NCBI RefSeq assembly: GCF_900188335.1
Contig: NZ_FZOY01000004.1
Span: 434,001 to 498,000 of the forward strand
Length of the DNA: 64,000 bases
Direction: 5' to 3'
From: Tropicimonas sediminicola
GTDB lineage: Bacteria > Pseudomonadota > Alphaproteobacteria > Rhodobacterales > Rhodobacteraceae
In this document: positions 16,354 to 25,264 of the stretch, piece after piece
Position numbering within the stretch: position 1 is the stretch's first letter
Layout of the letters: the number at the start of each line of letters is the position of its first letter
The notes under the pieces: model-generated
Database searches by the model: none
The model's input: the letters and a program-made list of their open reading frames with translations, nothing else
What the model was told of the DNA's origin: nothing
Program-made: the position numbers and the translations under genes

Positions 16354-16974
16354 ATGCCCGTGGACCTCGTGATCTTCGACATCGGCAACGTGCTGATCGA
16401 ATGGCAACCCGAACGCTATTATGATGCCGTGATCGGCCGCGACCGCCGCGAGGCGATGTTCGCCGAGGTCGACCTGCATGGCATGAACGACGAGGTCGAC
16501 CGGGGCGGCGATTTCCGCGAGGTGATCTATGCCACGGCAGAGACCTATCCGCAGTGGCGCGACGAGATCCGCATGTGGCACGACCGCTGGATCGACCTCG
16601 CCCAGCCGCCGATCGACCATTCGGTGCGGCTCCTGCGGGCGCTGAGGGCGCGGGGCGTGCCGGTCCATGCGCTGACCAACTTCGGCATCGGCACCTTCGA
16701 GGTCGCCTCCGGCGCCTACGACTTCCTCAACGAGTTCGACGCGCGGCACATCTCGGGCCACATGGGTGTGATCAAGCCGGACGCAAAGATCTACGAGATG
16801 GTCGAGGCGTCTTGCGGCTGCGCGCCGGACGGCATCCTCTTCACCGACGACCGGGCCGACAATATCGCGGCGGCCGAGGCCCGGGGCTGGCAGACCCACC
16901 TGTTCGAGGGACCGCAAGGCTGGGCCGACCGGCTGGTGGCGGAAGGCCTGCTGAGCGTCGAGGAGGCGGCATAG
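16354..16974 (+). CDS. HAD superfamily hydrolase (subfamily IA type)
   Basis: 206 aa from ATG 16354. Motif I is I-F-D-I-G-N-V, with nucleophile Asp9 but Gly in place of the second Asp, as in YihX- and dehalogenase-like members. Motif II is A-L-T-N-F-G, motif III is around K-P-D-A-K-I-Y, and motif IV is F-T-D-D-R-A-D-N. The cap lies between motifs I and II. A small-molecule phosphatase or a dehalogenase-type activity is possible; the substrate is not predictable. It follows the YaiI gene by 29 bp, probably in one operon with fghA. Confidence 0.87.
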   Translation: MPVDLVIFDIGNVLIEWQPERYYDAVIGRDRREAMFAEVDLHGMNDEVDRGGDFREVIYATAETYPQWRDEIRMWHDRWIDLAQPPIDHSVRLLRALRARGVPVHALTNFGIGTFEVASGAYDFLNEFDARHISGHMGVIKPDAKIYEMVEASCGCAPDGILFTDDRADNIAAAEARGWQTHLFEGPQGWADRLVAEGLLSVEEAA

Positions 16975-17004
16975 GCCAGACGCCAGTTCGAACTACATCC
17001 GGAA

Positions 17005-17094
17005 CCGGAAGGGGGCTCCCCCTCCGGCTCCGGCGCTGACGCGCCTCCGGCCGTTCGGGGCGTGGCGCGCCTTCGGCGCGTCTGCCTGCGGCAG
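17005..17094. repeat. Nested palindromic element between convergent genes
   Basis: It fills the gap between the HAD gene and the MFS gene. Components: CCGGA-AGGGGG / CCCCC-TCCGG (17005-17027), outer arms GACGCGCC (17038-17045) and GGCGCGTC (17075-17082), an inner CGCGCC-TTC-GGCGCG (17066-17080) and CTGCC-TGC-GGCAG (17082-17094). The inner 15-mer occurs again, reverse-complemented, at 59659-59673. It is likely a bidirectional terminator and a member of a dispersed family. Confidence 0.55.
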
Positions 17095-17096
17095 GG

Positions 17097-18341
17097 TCAG
17101 GCGGGCTGCATCCGGACCCGGAGGGGCTCTTCCCGCACCGGCAGGTGGATCACCGCGGAGAAGGCGCCGACGCCGATGCCGATCCACCAGACACCCGTGT
17201 AGCTGCCGGTCAGGTCGTACATCCAGCCACCCAGCCAGACGCCCAGGAACGAGCCGATCTGGTGCGACAGGAACACGAAGCCGTAGAGCGTGCCCATGTA
17301 GCGCAACCCGTAGATATGCGCGACGAGGCCGCTGGTCAGCGGCACGGTCGCCAGCCACAGCGCCCCCATGGCGATGGAAAAGATCACCACGGTTCCGGGC
17401 GTCATCGGCACCAGGATGAAAGCCGCGGCAACCAGCGTCCGGGCGGTGTAGACACCGGCGAGCAGGTATTTCCGGGAGTGTCGCTTGCCGAGCCAGCCGG
17501 CGTAGAGCGTGCCGCCGATATTGGCGAGCCCAATGAGGCTGATGGCGACGGCCCCGAGCGCGCTGGTGGTGCTCACCCCGAGGCTGTCGAGCACGCCGCC
17601 GGTCTGGATCGGGCCGCAGATCTCGGTGATGAAGGCGGGGAAATGCGCGGTGATGAAGCCGAGCTGGTAGCCGCAGCTGAAGAACCCTACGGCGATCATC
17701 GCGAAGGACGGGTCGCGGAAGGCGCGGAGCAGGACCTCGCCCATGCTCTCCTCGAGCTCGGCGCGGGTCGCGGGCGCGGGGGTCCGCATCATCGGCAGCA
17801 CCAGAAGGCTCGCCAGCACCGCGGCGGCGAACACGAGGAAGACGCTCTGCCAGGGCATGACGGAGAGCAACCACTGGGCCACCGGCGCGCCGAAGACCTG
17901 TCCGGCGGAGCCGGCGGCGGTCGCGATGGCCAGCGCCATGGACCTGTTCTCGTCGCTGGCGGCGCGGCCCACGACGGCGAGGATCACGCCAAAGCCGGTG
18001 CCGGCGATGCCGAAGCCCACGAGAACCTCGAGCATCTGGTGCTGCAGCGGCGTCGTGGCGAGGGCGGAGAGCACCAGCCCGAGCGCATAGACCAGCGCCC
18101 CGGCGATGATCGCGCGGCGGTCGCCGAACCGTTCGGCGATGGCGCTGAAGATCGGCTGGCCGATGCCCCAGGCGAGGTTCTGGATCGCGATCGCCAGCGA
18201 GAACTCCGCGCGCAGCCAGCCGAAATCCTCGGCAATCGGGATCTGGAACACCCCGAAGGACGCCCGGATCGCGAAACTGACCAGGATGATGAGGCAGCCC
18301 GCGACGAGCACGGGCGTGAGAAGGGGAGCGCGCGTTTCCAT
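17097..18341 (-). CDS. MFS transporter (oxalate/formate antiporter-like)
   Basis: 414 aa with 12 predicted membrane segments in two halves. The N-terminus (R-A-S-F-G-V-F-Q-I-P-I-A-E-D-F-G-W) and the loop 2-3 motif (F-G-D-R-R) are typical of the MFS group that includes oxalate/formate and monocarboxylate carriers. The central loop between the two halves is short and charged. The substrate is unknown. It diverges from zapE across 134 bp. Confidence 0.86.
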   Translation of the reverse strand: METRAPLLTPVLVAGCLIILVSFAIRASFGVFQIPIAEDFGWLRAEFSLAIAIQNLAWGIGQPIFSAIAERFGDRRAIIAGALVYALGLVLSALATTPLQHQMLEVLVGFGIAGTGFGVILAVVGRAASDENRSMALAIATAAGSAGQVFGAPVAQWLLSVMPWQSVFLVFAAAVLASLLVLPMMRTPAPATRAELEESMGEVLLRAFRDPSFAMIAVGFFSCGYQLGFITAHFPAFITEICGPIQTGGVLDSLGVSTTSALGAVAISLIGLANIGGTLYAGWLGKRHSRKYLLAGVYTARTLVAAAFILVPMTPGTVVIFSIAMGALWLATVPLTSGLVAHIYGLRYMGTLYGFVFLSHQIGSFLGVWLGGWMYDLTGSYTGVWWIGIGVGAFSAVIHLPVREEPLRVRMQPA

Positions 18342-18387
18342 TGCGGCAAGGTGCAGAGCCGGCCCGACACGGTCAATCGCAGAAAGG

Positions 18388-18402
18388 TGATGCTATTCAT
18401 CA
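18388..18402. promoter_or_regulatory. Inverted repeat TGATG-N5-CATCA in the MFS-zapE divergent spacer
   Basis: 5-bp arms, 47 bp upstream of the MFS start and 74 bp upstream of zapE. It could be a regulator site. The arms are short, so this is tentative. Confidence 0.25.
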
Positions 18403-18475
18403 ACATCCGTGAAGTCCGGCGGCCGCTGCCGCTGCGCGCTTTTCAAACCCGTCCGTGCCGCCTAAACACCCAGAA

Positions 18476-19594
18476 ATGACCCGCACGCTGATCGACATCT
18501 ACAACGAGCGCGCCGCCGACGGGCTGCTGACCCCGGACCCGGCACAGGCCGCCGCCTTGCCGGAGCTCGAGCGGGTGCGCCACGAGCTTGCACACCGGCC
18601 CGCCGCCCCCGCGCGGAGCGGGTTGCGCGGGCTGTTCTCCAAGCCTGCAGCGCCGGAACCGGTGCGCGGCCTCTATCTCTGGGGCGGCGTCGGCCGGGGC
18701 AAATCCATGCTGATGGACATGTTCTTCGAAGCGGTGCGCAACGAGCGCAAGCGGCGGGTGCATTTCCATGCTTTCATGCAGGAGGTGCACGCCGGCCTGC
18801 ACGAGGCCCGCAAGCGCGGGGTGCAGGACGCGATCCTTCCGGTGGCGGACGAGGTGATCGCCCATGTCGACCTGCTCTGCTTCGACGAGATGCAGATCAC
18901 CGACATCACCGACGCGATGATCGTCGGCCGGCTGTTCGAGCGGCTGTTCGCGGCCGGGGTGGTGGTGGTGACCACGTCGAACCGGGTGCCGGACGATCTC
19001 TACAAGGACGGGTTGAACCGCCAGCTCTTCCTGCCGTTCATCGAGATGATCAAGGAACGGATGGTGGTGCGCGAACTGGCGTCGGACACGGATTACCGGC
19101 AGGATCGGCTCGCCGGCTCGCCGGTCTATTTCACGCCGAACGATCACGCCGCGCGGTCGGCGATCCAGCAGATCTGGGACGACCTCTCGGGCGGTGACGC
19201 GCCGCCGCTGGTGCTGACGGTCAAGGCCCGCCCGGTGGAGATCCCGGCGTTCCGCAACGGCGTTGCGCGGGCCGGCTTCTTCGACCTCTGCGGCCACCCG
19301 CTGGGCCCGGCCGACTACCTCGCCATCGCCGAGGTCGCCAAGGTGCTGGTGCTCACCGACATTCCCTGCCTCGGCCGGTCCAACTTCAACGAGGCGCGCC
19401 GCTTCGTGACCCTGATAGATGCGCTCTACGAAGCGAAGGTGCGGCTGATCTGCTCCGCCGCGGCCCAGCCGGAGCTGCTTTACCTCGAAGGCGAGGGCTC
19501 GTTCGAGTTCGAGCGCACGGCGAGCCGGCTGCGGGAGATGCAGTCGGCCGACTGGGCAGCGCCGGAGGAAATCACACGGCGCAATGCCGGATGA
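18476..19594 (+). CDS. zapE: Cell division protein ZapE (AFG1-like ATPase)
   Basis: 372 aa from ATG 18476; a GTG seven codons upstream is less likely. Walker A is G-G-V-G-R-G-K-S-M (about 70-78) and Walker B is L-L-C-F-D-E-M-Q (about 135-142). F-H-A-F-M-Q-E-V-H, T-S-N-R-V-P-D-D-L-Y and P-C-L-G-R-S-N-F-N-E-A-R-R-F are further AFG1/ZapE landmarks. In Escherichia coli ZapE acts at the Z-ring during stress; mitochondrial AFG1 links to protein quality control. Its 3' end overlaps the convergent DUF1963 gene by 23 bp. Confidence 0.93.
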   Translation: MTRTLIDIYNERAADGLLTPDPAQAAALPELERVRHELAHRPAAPARSGLRGLFSKPAAPEPVRGLYLWGGVGRGKSMLMDMFFEAVRNERKRRVHFHAFMQEVHAGLHEARKRGVQDAILPVADEVIAHVDLLCFDEMQITDITDAMIVGRLFERLFAAGVVVVTTSNRVPDDLYKDGLNRQLFLPFIEMIKERMVVRELASDTDYRQDRLAGSPVYFTPNDHAARSAIQQIWDDLSGGDAPPLVLTVKARPVEIPAFRNGVARAGFFDLCGHPLGPADYLAIAEVAKVLVLTDIPCLGRSNFNEARRFVTLIDALYEAKVRLICSAAAQPELLYLEGEGSFEFERTASRLREMQSADWAAPEEITRRNAG

Positions 19595-20795
19595 GCTGTC
19601 CTTCCTCGTGACGGCCCTGATCCAGCGCCGCGCGGTCACACCAGATCGACATGCCGTAGTCGTGCTCTGACATCGTGTTCAGAAGCTCGTCGGCATGGAT
19701 GCTGATCAGCACGTCCTGCCCGCGCCGGTCCTCCGAATTGTTGGGGAACTCGGGCTCCAGCCCGAACAGCCGATGGCGGCGCCAATCGGTGATCCGGGCG
19801 TCGATGAAGGTGCGCAGTCCCTCCGGGATCGACTGGAACGCCTCCGCGGCAAAGGCGTCGCGATACTGCCGGCGCACCTCGCCCCAGACCGCGTGGGCGC
19901 TGCCGCGCAGCAATGGCAAGACCGGGTAGTTCGGCTTGCCCTCCGCAAACGCCAGCCGCTCGGCCAGCATAGCGCGAAGCGCCGTGGCATCCACGGCACC
20001 GGCCTGCGGCTCCGCCGCGGCGCGTGCCTGCCAGGCCTCGAGCTTCGGCAGAAGCGTCGGCGCCTCCTGCAACAGCGCACCGTAGAACGCCTGCTTGTCG
20101 AGGATCACCCTGGTGGGAGGGTCGGGCCAGTGCGCCTTGCTGTTGAAGAACTGCTCCGCGAAGCCGATCTCGCGCCGCATCGCCTGCACCAGCAGGCGCG
20201 CGTCGATCTCGGCCACGGCCCAGGTGTCGATCCACGCCGCGGGATCGGCGAAGCGTTCCGGAAAGTCGGCCGGGCGTTCCTTGCCGTGATCGAGAAAGGC
20301 CACCGGATCGACGGGCCAGCGGCCGAAGGTCGGCTCCTCGCTGAAATATCCGATCTCGCTGACCGGCGGGAGCGTGGGAGGCACCGGGATACCTGAGGCG
20401 ACGCGCATCCGTTTGGCGTCGATGATCCGGACCGCGTAGTCATGAAGCCCGACGAACACCAGCATCGCGCCGCCGTCCGGCAGGCCCGGCGGCAGGCTTC
20501 CGGTTTCCGGCCAGGGCTGCAACGCCCCGAGGTCGATCTGCGCGAGGAAGTGCAGCGGTGCACCGTCCGTCCCGAGGGGCCAGACGAATTCGAGCGGCGC
20601 GCGGGGCGTGCCACCGAGCCAGGAAGTGGCGTTCTGCCAGGGACGGAAAGGCGACCGCAGGATCAGCGCCCATGCGGGCAATTCGCTCGCCCGGTCGGCG
20701 CTGCCGGTGCGGGCCTCCAACTCGGCGAGGATCTGGTCGACATCGATCGACGCCCTCCTTTCAGGGCGTTTCCCCTTGCGCAACCACTTGAACAT
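19572..20795 (-). CDS. DUF1963 (YwqG-like) domain protein
   Basis: 407 aa from ATG 20795. The C-terminal half carries the DUF1963 layout: G-x-P-x-x-P, a F-L-A-Q-I-D-L motif near residue 90 and the end pattern L-I-S-I-H-A-D-E-L ... M-S-I-W-C-D. No signal peptide or membrane segment is seen. Structures of the family exist but function is unknown. It heads a minus-strand series but is separated from folC by about 100 bp. The last 23 bp overlap the 3' end of zapE. Confidence 0.8.
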   Translation of the reverse strand: MFKWLRKGKRPERRASIDVDQILAELEARTGSADRASELPAWALILRSPFRPWQNATSWLGGTPRAPLEFVWPLGTDGAPLHFLAQIDLGALQPWPETGSLPPGLPDGGAMLVFVGLHDYAVRIIDAKRMRVASGIPVPPTLPPVSEIGYFSEEPTFGRWPVDPVAFLDHGKERPADFPERFADPAAWIDTWAVAEIDARLLVQAMRREIGFAEQFFNSKAHWPDPPTRVILDKQAFYGALLQEAPTLLPKLEAWQARAAAEPQAGAVDATALRAMLAERLAFAEGKPNYPVLPLLRGSAHAVWGEVRRQYRDAFAAEAFQSIPEGLRTFIDARITDWRRHRLFGLEPEFPNNSEDRRGQDVLISIHADELLNTMSEHDYGMSIWCDRAALDQGRHEEGQLIRHCAV

Positions 20796-20895
20796 CAGCC
20801 GTTTCCCCTCGCAGAACTCACCGGAACCCTTGCACGAGAGGGGTCAGTCTCCCACGCCCCGAGGGGGGTGCCGGGCGATGTGTTGCGGGCAGGTC

Positions 20896-22188
20896 TCAGC
20901 CGTTGTCGCGCAGCACCGTGCCGGCGAGGTAGAGCGAGCCGCAGATCACGACGCGCGCCGCCGGGGTCTCGGCACGGATGGAGGCAAGGGCCGTGGCCAC
21001 ATCGGTCGCCACCTCTGCCGGGATGCCGAGCCTGCGCGCGGCGTCTGCCAGCACCTGCGGATCGGCGGCGGCGCTCTCGCCCGGGATTGGCACCGCGATC
21101 AGGCCGTCGGCCCGCCCGGCCAGCGGCGCCAGCACGGCCTCGGGATCGCGGTTGGCGAGCAGGGCAAAGATCAGCCGGGTCGGCCGTTTCGGCAGGGTGT
21201 CGAGCGTGGCGGCGACAGCGCGGGTGGCGTGGGCGTTGTGCCCGCCATCGAGCCAGATTTCCGCGTCCGGCGCGGCCTCGACCAGCGGGCCACGGCGGAG
21301 ACGCTGCATCCGGGCCGGCCAGCGCGCGCCCGTCATCGCCGCCTCGCAGGCGGCCTCGTCGTGGCCGAGCGCACGCAGCGCGGCGATGACGATACCGGCA
21401 TTGTCGATCTGGTGCGGGCCGGCGAGCGCGGGCAACGGCAGGTCGAGCAGCCCGGTCTCGTCCTGATAGACCAGCCGCCCCCGCTCTTCCCATGTGTGCC
21501 AGTGCTGACCCTGGGCGAGCAGCGGCACGCCGAGCCGCGCGGCACGCGCCTCGATCACCTCGAGCGCCGCCTCTTCCTGGCGGCCGACGACGCAAGGCAC
21601 GCCGCGCTTCAGGATCCCGGCCTTCTCGCCGGCGATCGCCTCGAGGGTGTCGCCGAGAAACGCCTGGTGGTCCATCGCGACCGGCGTGATGACGGTCAGG
21701 CGCGGCTCGGCGATCACGTTGGTCGTGTCCATCCGCCCACCCATGCCGACCTCCAGCAGCAGCGCGTCGGCCGGGATCTCGGCAAAGGCGGCGAAGGCGG
21801 CGCAGGTCGTGGCCTCGAAGAAGGTCACGGGCGCGTCGCCATTGGCATCGAGCGTCCGCGCCAGCAGCGCCGAGAGCGTCGGTTCGGAGATATCCGCGCC
21901 CGCGAGGTAGATCCGCTCGTGGAACCGCACGAGGTGCGGCGAGGTATAGGCGTGCACACGCAGGCCCGCGCCTTCCAGCCCCGCCCGCAGCATGGCCAGG
22001 GTCGAGCCCTTGCCGTTGGTGCCCGCGATGTGGATCGTCGGCGGCAGCGCGTCCTGCGGATTGCCGAGCGCGGCGAGCAGGCGCCACGTCCGGTCTAGCG
22101 ACAGGTCGATCTCTGTGGAATGCAGCCCGCTCAGCCGCGCCAGCAGCGCGTCGCTGCCGGTCACGGGGGCATCGTCGGTGGCGGTCAC
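20896..22188 (-). CDS. folC: Bifunctional folylpolyglutamate synthase / dihydrofolate synthase
   Basis: 430 aa from GTG 22188, which overlaps the accD stop codon (GTGA), so the two are translationally coupled. Mur-ligase-like motifs are visible: P-loop G-T-N-G-K-G-S (about 51-57), [25 protein letters not shown] and W-L-D-G-G-H-N-A-H. The enzyme adds Glu to dihydropteroate and extends folate polyglutamates. An accD-folC pairing is common in alphaproteobacteria. Confidence 0.95.
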   Translation of the reverse strand: MTATDDAPVTGSDALLARLSGLHSTEIDLSLDRTWRLLAALGNPQDALPPTIHIAGTNGKGSTLAMLRAGLEGAGLRVHAYTSPHLVRFHERIYLAGADISEPTLSALLARTLDANGDAPVTFFEATTCAAFAAFAEIPADALLLEVGMGGRMDTTNVIAEPRLTVITPVAMDHQAFLGDTLEAIAGEKAGILKRGVPCVVGRQEEAALEVIEARAARLGVPLLAQGQHWHTWEERGRLVYQDETGLLDLPLPALAGPHQIDNAGIVIAALRALGHDEAACEAAMTGARWPARMQRLRRGPLVEAAPDAEIWLDGGHNAHATRAVAATLDTLPKRPTRLIFALLANRDPEAVLAPLAGRADGLIAVPIPGESAAADPQVLADAARRLGIPAEVATDVATALASIRAETPAARVVICGSLYLAGTVLRDNG

Positions 22189-23168
22189 CGTGCCTTGTTC
22201 GCCTTCTTGGCCTCGTCGGCCTTGGGTGCGGGCTCGGCAGGCGCCTTGGCCTCGGCCGGCACGTCGGCGGGGATCAGTTCGGCGTCCGACGGGCTCGGCA
22301 GCTCGCCCATCACCGCCGGCGGCAGGCCGAGCAGCATCCGGGTGATCGTCACCAGTTCCTCGCGCATCTTGCGGCGGTCGGTGACCCGGTCGAGCATCCC
22401 GTGGTCCAGCAGGTACTCGGCCCGCTGGAAGCCTTCGGGCAGCTTCTCGCGGATCGTCTGTTCGATCACCCGCGGGCCGGCGAAGCAGATCAGCGCGTTC
22501 GGCTCGGCGATGTGGATGTCGCCCAGCATGGCGTAGCTCGCGGTGACGCCACCGGTCGTGGGGTGGGTCAGCACGACGATATAGGGCAGGCCGGCCTCGC
22601 GCAGCATCTCGACCGCGACCGTGGTGCGGGGCATCTGCATCAGGCTCAGGATGCCTTCCTGCATCCGCGCGCCCCCGGCGGCGGAGAACAGGATCAGCGG
22701 CCGCTTGAGTTCCACTGCCCGTTCGGCGGCGGCGATGATCGCGTTGCCGACATACATCCCCATGGACCCGCCCATGAAGGTGAAGTCCTGCGCGGCGGCG
22801 ACGATCGGCGTGCGGCCCATCTCGCCCTCGGCAACGAGCATCGCCTCCTTCTCGCCGGTGGCCTTCTGCGCGGCCTTCATCCGGTCGGGATATTTCTTCT
22901 GGTCGCGGAAATGCAGCGGGTCCTGAACCGGCTCGGGCACCGCGACCTCGGTGAAGATGCCGCCGTCGAACAGGTCCGCGAACCGCTCCCGCGGGGTCAC
23001 CGGCATGTGGTGGTCGCAGCTGGTGCAGACGTTCAGGTTGTCCTTCAGCTCCCGGTGGAACAGCATCGTCCCGCATTCCGGGCACTTGGTCCACAGGTTC
23101 TCCGGCACCTCGCGGCGGGAGAACAGCGAGTTGATCTTGGGCCGGACGTAGTTGGAGATCCAGTTCAT
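22185..23168 (-). CDS. accD: Acetyl-CoA carboxylase carboxyltransferase subunit beta
   Basis: 327 aa. The N-terminal zinc ribbon uses Cys29, Cys32, Cys48 and Cys51 (C-P-E-C-G ... C-T-S-C-D). The crotonase-like carboxyltransferase core includes F-M-G-G-S-M-G-M and [12 protein letters not shown]. It forms malonyl-CoA with AccA for fatty-acid synthesis. The last about 25 residues are a Lys/Ala/Glu/Pro-rich extension beyond the core, which is variable in the family. It lies upstream of folC in one operon. Confidence 0.96.
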   Translation of the reverse strand: MNWISNYVRPKINSLFSRREVPENLWTKCPECGTMLFHRELKDNLNVCTSCDHHMPVTPRERFADLFDGGIFTEVAVPEPVQDPLHFRDQKKYPDRMKAAQKATGEKEAMLVAEGEMGRTPIVAAAQDFTFMGGSMGMYVGNAIIAAAERAVELKRPLILFSAAGGARMQEGILSLMQMPRTTVAVEMLREAGLPYIVVLTHPTTGGVTASYAMLGDIHIAEPNALICFAGPRVIEQTIREKLPEGFQRAEYLLDHGMLDRVTDRRKMREELVTITRMLLGLPPAVMGELPSPSDAELIPADVPAEAKAPAEPAPKADEAKKANKAR

Positions 23169-23235
23169 GGAGGGTCCTTCGCGCCAGTTGCGGGGCCTGA
23201 GATATGCCGCCTGACCGGCAAATGCAATTGCCCGC

Positions 23236-24168
23236 TCAGCGGGTGAGGCGCCGCCGGGTCAGCCACCAGACGAGCACGAGCACAGCGATCGAGACCACGA
23301 TGGAAAGCGTCTGCGCTCCGCCGGCGCTGATCGGCTCCGGCGTGACGTAGAGCGCGAGCCCGGTGATCGTGTTGGCGGTGGCGACGCCGAGGATGCCGAC
23401 GGCGTTGTTGCCGAAGTGCAGCCCCATCGCCGCGCCGAGGCTGCCGGTCTTCTCGGTCAGATCGGCGGCGAGCAGGCCGAAGACCAGCGCCGAGAGCAGC
23501 ACCAGCGGCATGTTTGCCCCGGCCACCGGCGACCAGTGGAGCGCCGCGAACAATACGGCGGGCAGCCCCATCCAGATCCAGCGGGCGGCGAACCGGGCGG
23601 CAAGCTGCTGTTGCAGGTAACCGCGGAACACCAGTTCCTCGGCGCCGATCTGGATGAAGATCATCACCAGCGCGAACGGCAGGAACCGAAGCCACTCCGC
23701 AAGCGGCAGGCCGGGCACCGGCGCATCGACAAGGAAGCCCAGCCCGATCATCACCGCGTAGACCGGGACAAGCATGGCAAGCGCGGTCAGGAAGCCCTCG
23801 GTCCACTCGGGCAGGTCACCGAAGAGCGAGCCCGGCCCCCGGAAATGGAACGCCGCGGCGGCCAGCAGCGGGCCGACGAAGAGGCCGAGGAACGTCGCGA
23901 GGAGGAAGAACACCGATTCCGGCGTCGCGATCCCGGTGGCGCCGGTCAGTTCGGCCTGCAGGCTGCCCAGGGCCGAGACGAGGTGCAGCGGCGTCGGATC
24001 CTCCGGCGCGGCGATCTGCCGGGCCCGGATGAAGATCGCCCCCACCGTGATCGGGATCACGATCGCCACGTACATGAAGGCGATGAACACCAGGCCGAGA
24101 CCCAGCCGCCAGAGTTGCGGGTAGTCCCTGGCTTCCGCCAGCGACGCTTCGAAGGCTGATGCGCGCAT
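23236..24168 (-). CDS. CPBP-family intramembrane protease, copy 1
   Basis: 310 aa with about eight membrane segments. The ABI/CPBP motif 1 is [13 protein letters not shown] (Glu177-Glu178). Motif 2 is A-A-L-H-W-S-P with the His, and motif 3 is G-L-H-F-G-N-N. The C-terminus ends in a basic T-R-R-R-L-T-R. Family members are glutamate-dependent membrane proteases related to CAAX-processing Rce1, some of them immunity factors. It sits 67 bp downstream of the next gene, a paralogue with an almost identical motif 1, and upstream of accD. Confidence 0.88.
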   Translation of the reverse strand: MRASAFEASLAEARDYPQLWRLGLGLVFIAFMYVAIVIPITVGAIFIRARQIAAPEDPTPLHLVSALGSLQAELTGATGIATPESVFFLLATFLGLFVGPLLAAAAFHFRGPGSLFGDLPEWTEGFLTALAMLVPVYAVMIGLGFLVDAPVPGLPLAEWLRFLPFALVMIFIQIGAEELVFRGYLQQQLAARFAARWIWMGLPAVLFAALHWSPVAGANMPLVLLSALVFGLLAADLTEKTGSLGAAMGLHFGNNAVGILGVATANTITGLALYVTPEPISAGGAQTLSIVVSIAVLVLVWWLTRRRLTR

Positions 24169-24235
24169 TGGTCAAGGCTCCTGTCCTGAAGGTGTTAGCC
24201 TGCGATGGCGGGTGCTGCAATCGGGTGGTTTTCGG

Positions 24236-25126
24236 TCAGACCTTGAGCGCCAGCCGCGCCGCCAGCCAGCAGCAGAACGTGGTCAGCAACTCCGGCAGCA
24301 TCAGCGCCGCGATGGCGGGATCGTCGAGCCGGATCGGGATGTGCCAGAGCGCCAGGCCCGATCCCGGCCCGGCGACCGAGACCAGCAGGATGCTGGCGAT
24401 GTTGTTGGCGGCGTGGAACCCGATGGCCGCACCGATTGCGCCGGTGCGAGCCGTCAGGTCGGAGGCCGCCAGCCCGAAACAGGTGGCCCAGAGCGCATAG
24501 AGCGGCGCATTTGGCCCGGCCGCGCCGGGAGCGAGGTGCAGCAGGCCGAAGGCGAGCGACGGTACGATCAGCCACAGCGGCAGGGTCGGGAACCGGGCGG
24601 CGAGCTGTTGTTGGAGGTAGCCGCGAAAGAACAGCTCCTCGGTGCCGGCCTGCACCAGGATCGCGGCAATCGAGACCGGCAACAGCAGCACCCAGGTGCC
24701 GCGCGGCATCGCCGTGTTGCGGACCGTCTCGTAATCCTGCGGCAGCACCACCCAGAGCAGCAGCAACAGCCCGCCGACCGTCAGCAGCACCCGCAGGAAA
24801 TCGGAGACCACCGCCTCCCACGGGCCGAAGAGCGTCGCCGAGTGGCGGCCGTGCAGCGCATTGACCGCAAGGGCGAGCCCGACCGCGAAAAACCCGAAGG
24901 TGAACAGGGAATAGAGCGCCGCGAAGGCCGTCGCGTTGTTGCTGTCGGTGGCCTCGAGGATCGCATCCGTGGTCTCCAGACCCACCAGGTTCGACACCAG
25001 CGCGAAGCCCGCCTGGTAGAGCGCGATCCCCGCCACGACGGTCAGCACCGCACCGGCCAGGGTGCGCCACAGTTCGGGCGCTCCCCGCGCGGGCGCGACA
25101 TAACTCAGGTGCGGTCGATAGCTCAT
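24236..25126 (-). CDS. CPBP-family intramembrane protease, copy 2
   Basis: 296 aa from ATG 25126; the much longer frame upstream is antisense to ilvD. Motif 1 is [17 protein letters not shown] (Glu163-Glu164), motif 2 is F-G-L-L-H-L-A-P, and motif 3 is G-F-H-A-A-N-N. About eight hydrophobic segments. It differs from copy 1 outside the motifs, so the duplication is old. It diverges from ilvD across 138 bp. The two copies probably form one transcript. Confidence 0.88.
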   Translation of the reverse strand: MSYRPHLSYVAPARGAPELWRTLAGAVLTVVAGIALYQAGFALVSNLVGLETTDAILEATDSNNATAFAALYSLFTFGFFAVGLALAVNALHGRHSATLFGPWEAVVSDFLRVLLTVGGLLLLLWVVLPQDYETVRNTAMPRGTWVLLLPVSIAAILVQAGTEELFFRGYLQQQLAARFPTLPLWLIVPSLAFGLLHLAPGAAGPNAPLYALWATCFGLAASDLTARTGAIGAAIGFHAANNIASILLVSVAGPGSGLALWHIPIRLDDPAIAALMLPELLTTFCCWLAARLALKV

Positions 25127-25215
25127 CGGGCGTCCTTTCCCGCGAAGAGGTAGGCCGTCGGGCGACCCGGCGCAATCGCCCTGCCGGACTCCGCCGGCGC
25201 GAAGCACCTTGCTCC

Positions 25216-25245
25216 CTTTCGGCCCGGGGTCTATTCCAACCGGCA
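25216..25245 (+). promoter_or_regulatory. Possible promoter of ilvD
   Basis: TTGCTC, 17-bp spacer, TATTCC, about 30 bp before the ilvD start, fits a loose alphaproteobacterial sigma70 promoter. A GCCGG-N6-CCGGC hairpin lies just upstream. Tentative. Confidence 0.3.
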
Positions 25246-25264
25246 AGCCAGACAGGGGAAAGCC

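Noticed and set aside
16985-16997. T-loop-like GTTCGAAC, possible tRNA
   Set aside because: No acceptor stem or anticodon arm can be built around it. Other GTTCGA strings are within coding genes.
20896-23094. Apparent fusion of a long protein to FolC
   Set aside because: The upstream part is the wrong frame of accD. FolC starts at GTG 22188, overlapping the accD stop.
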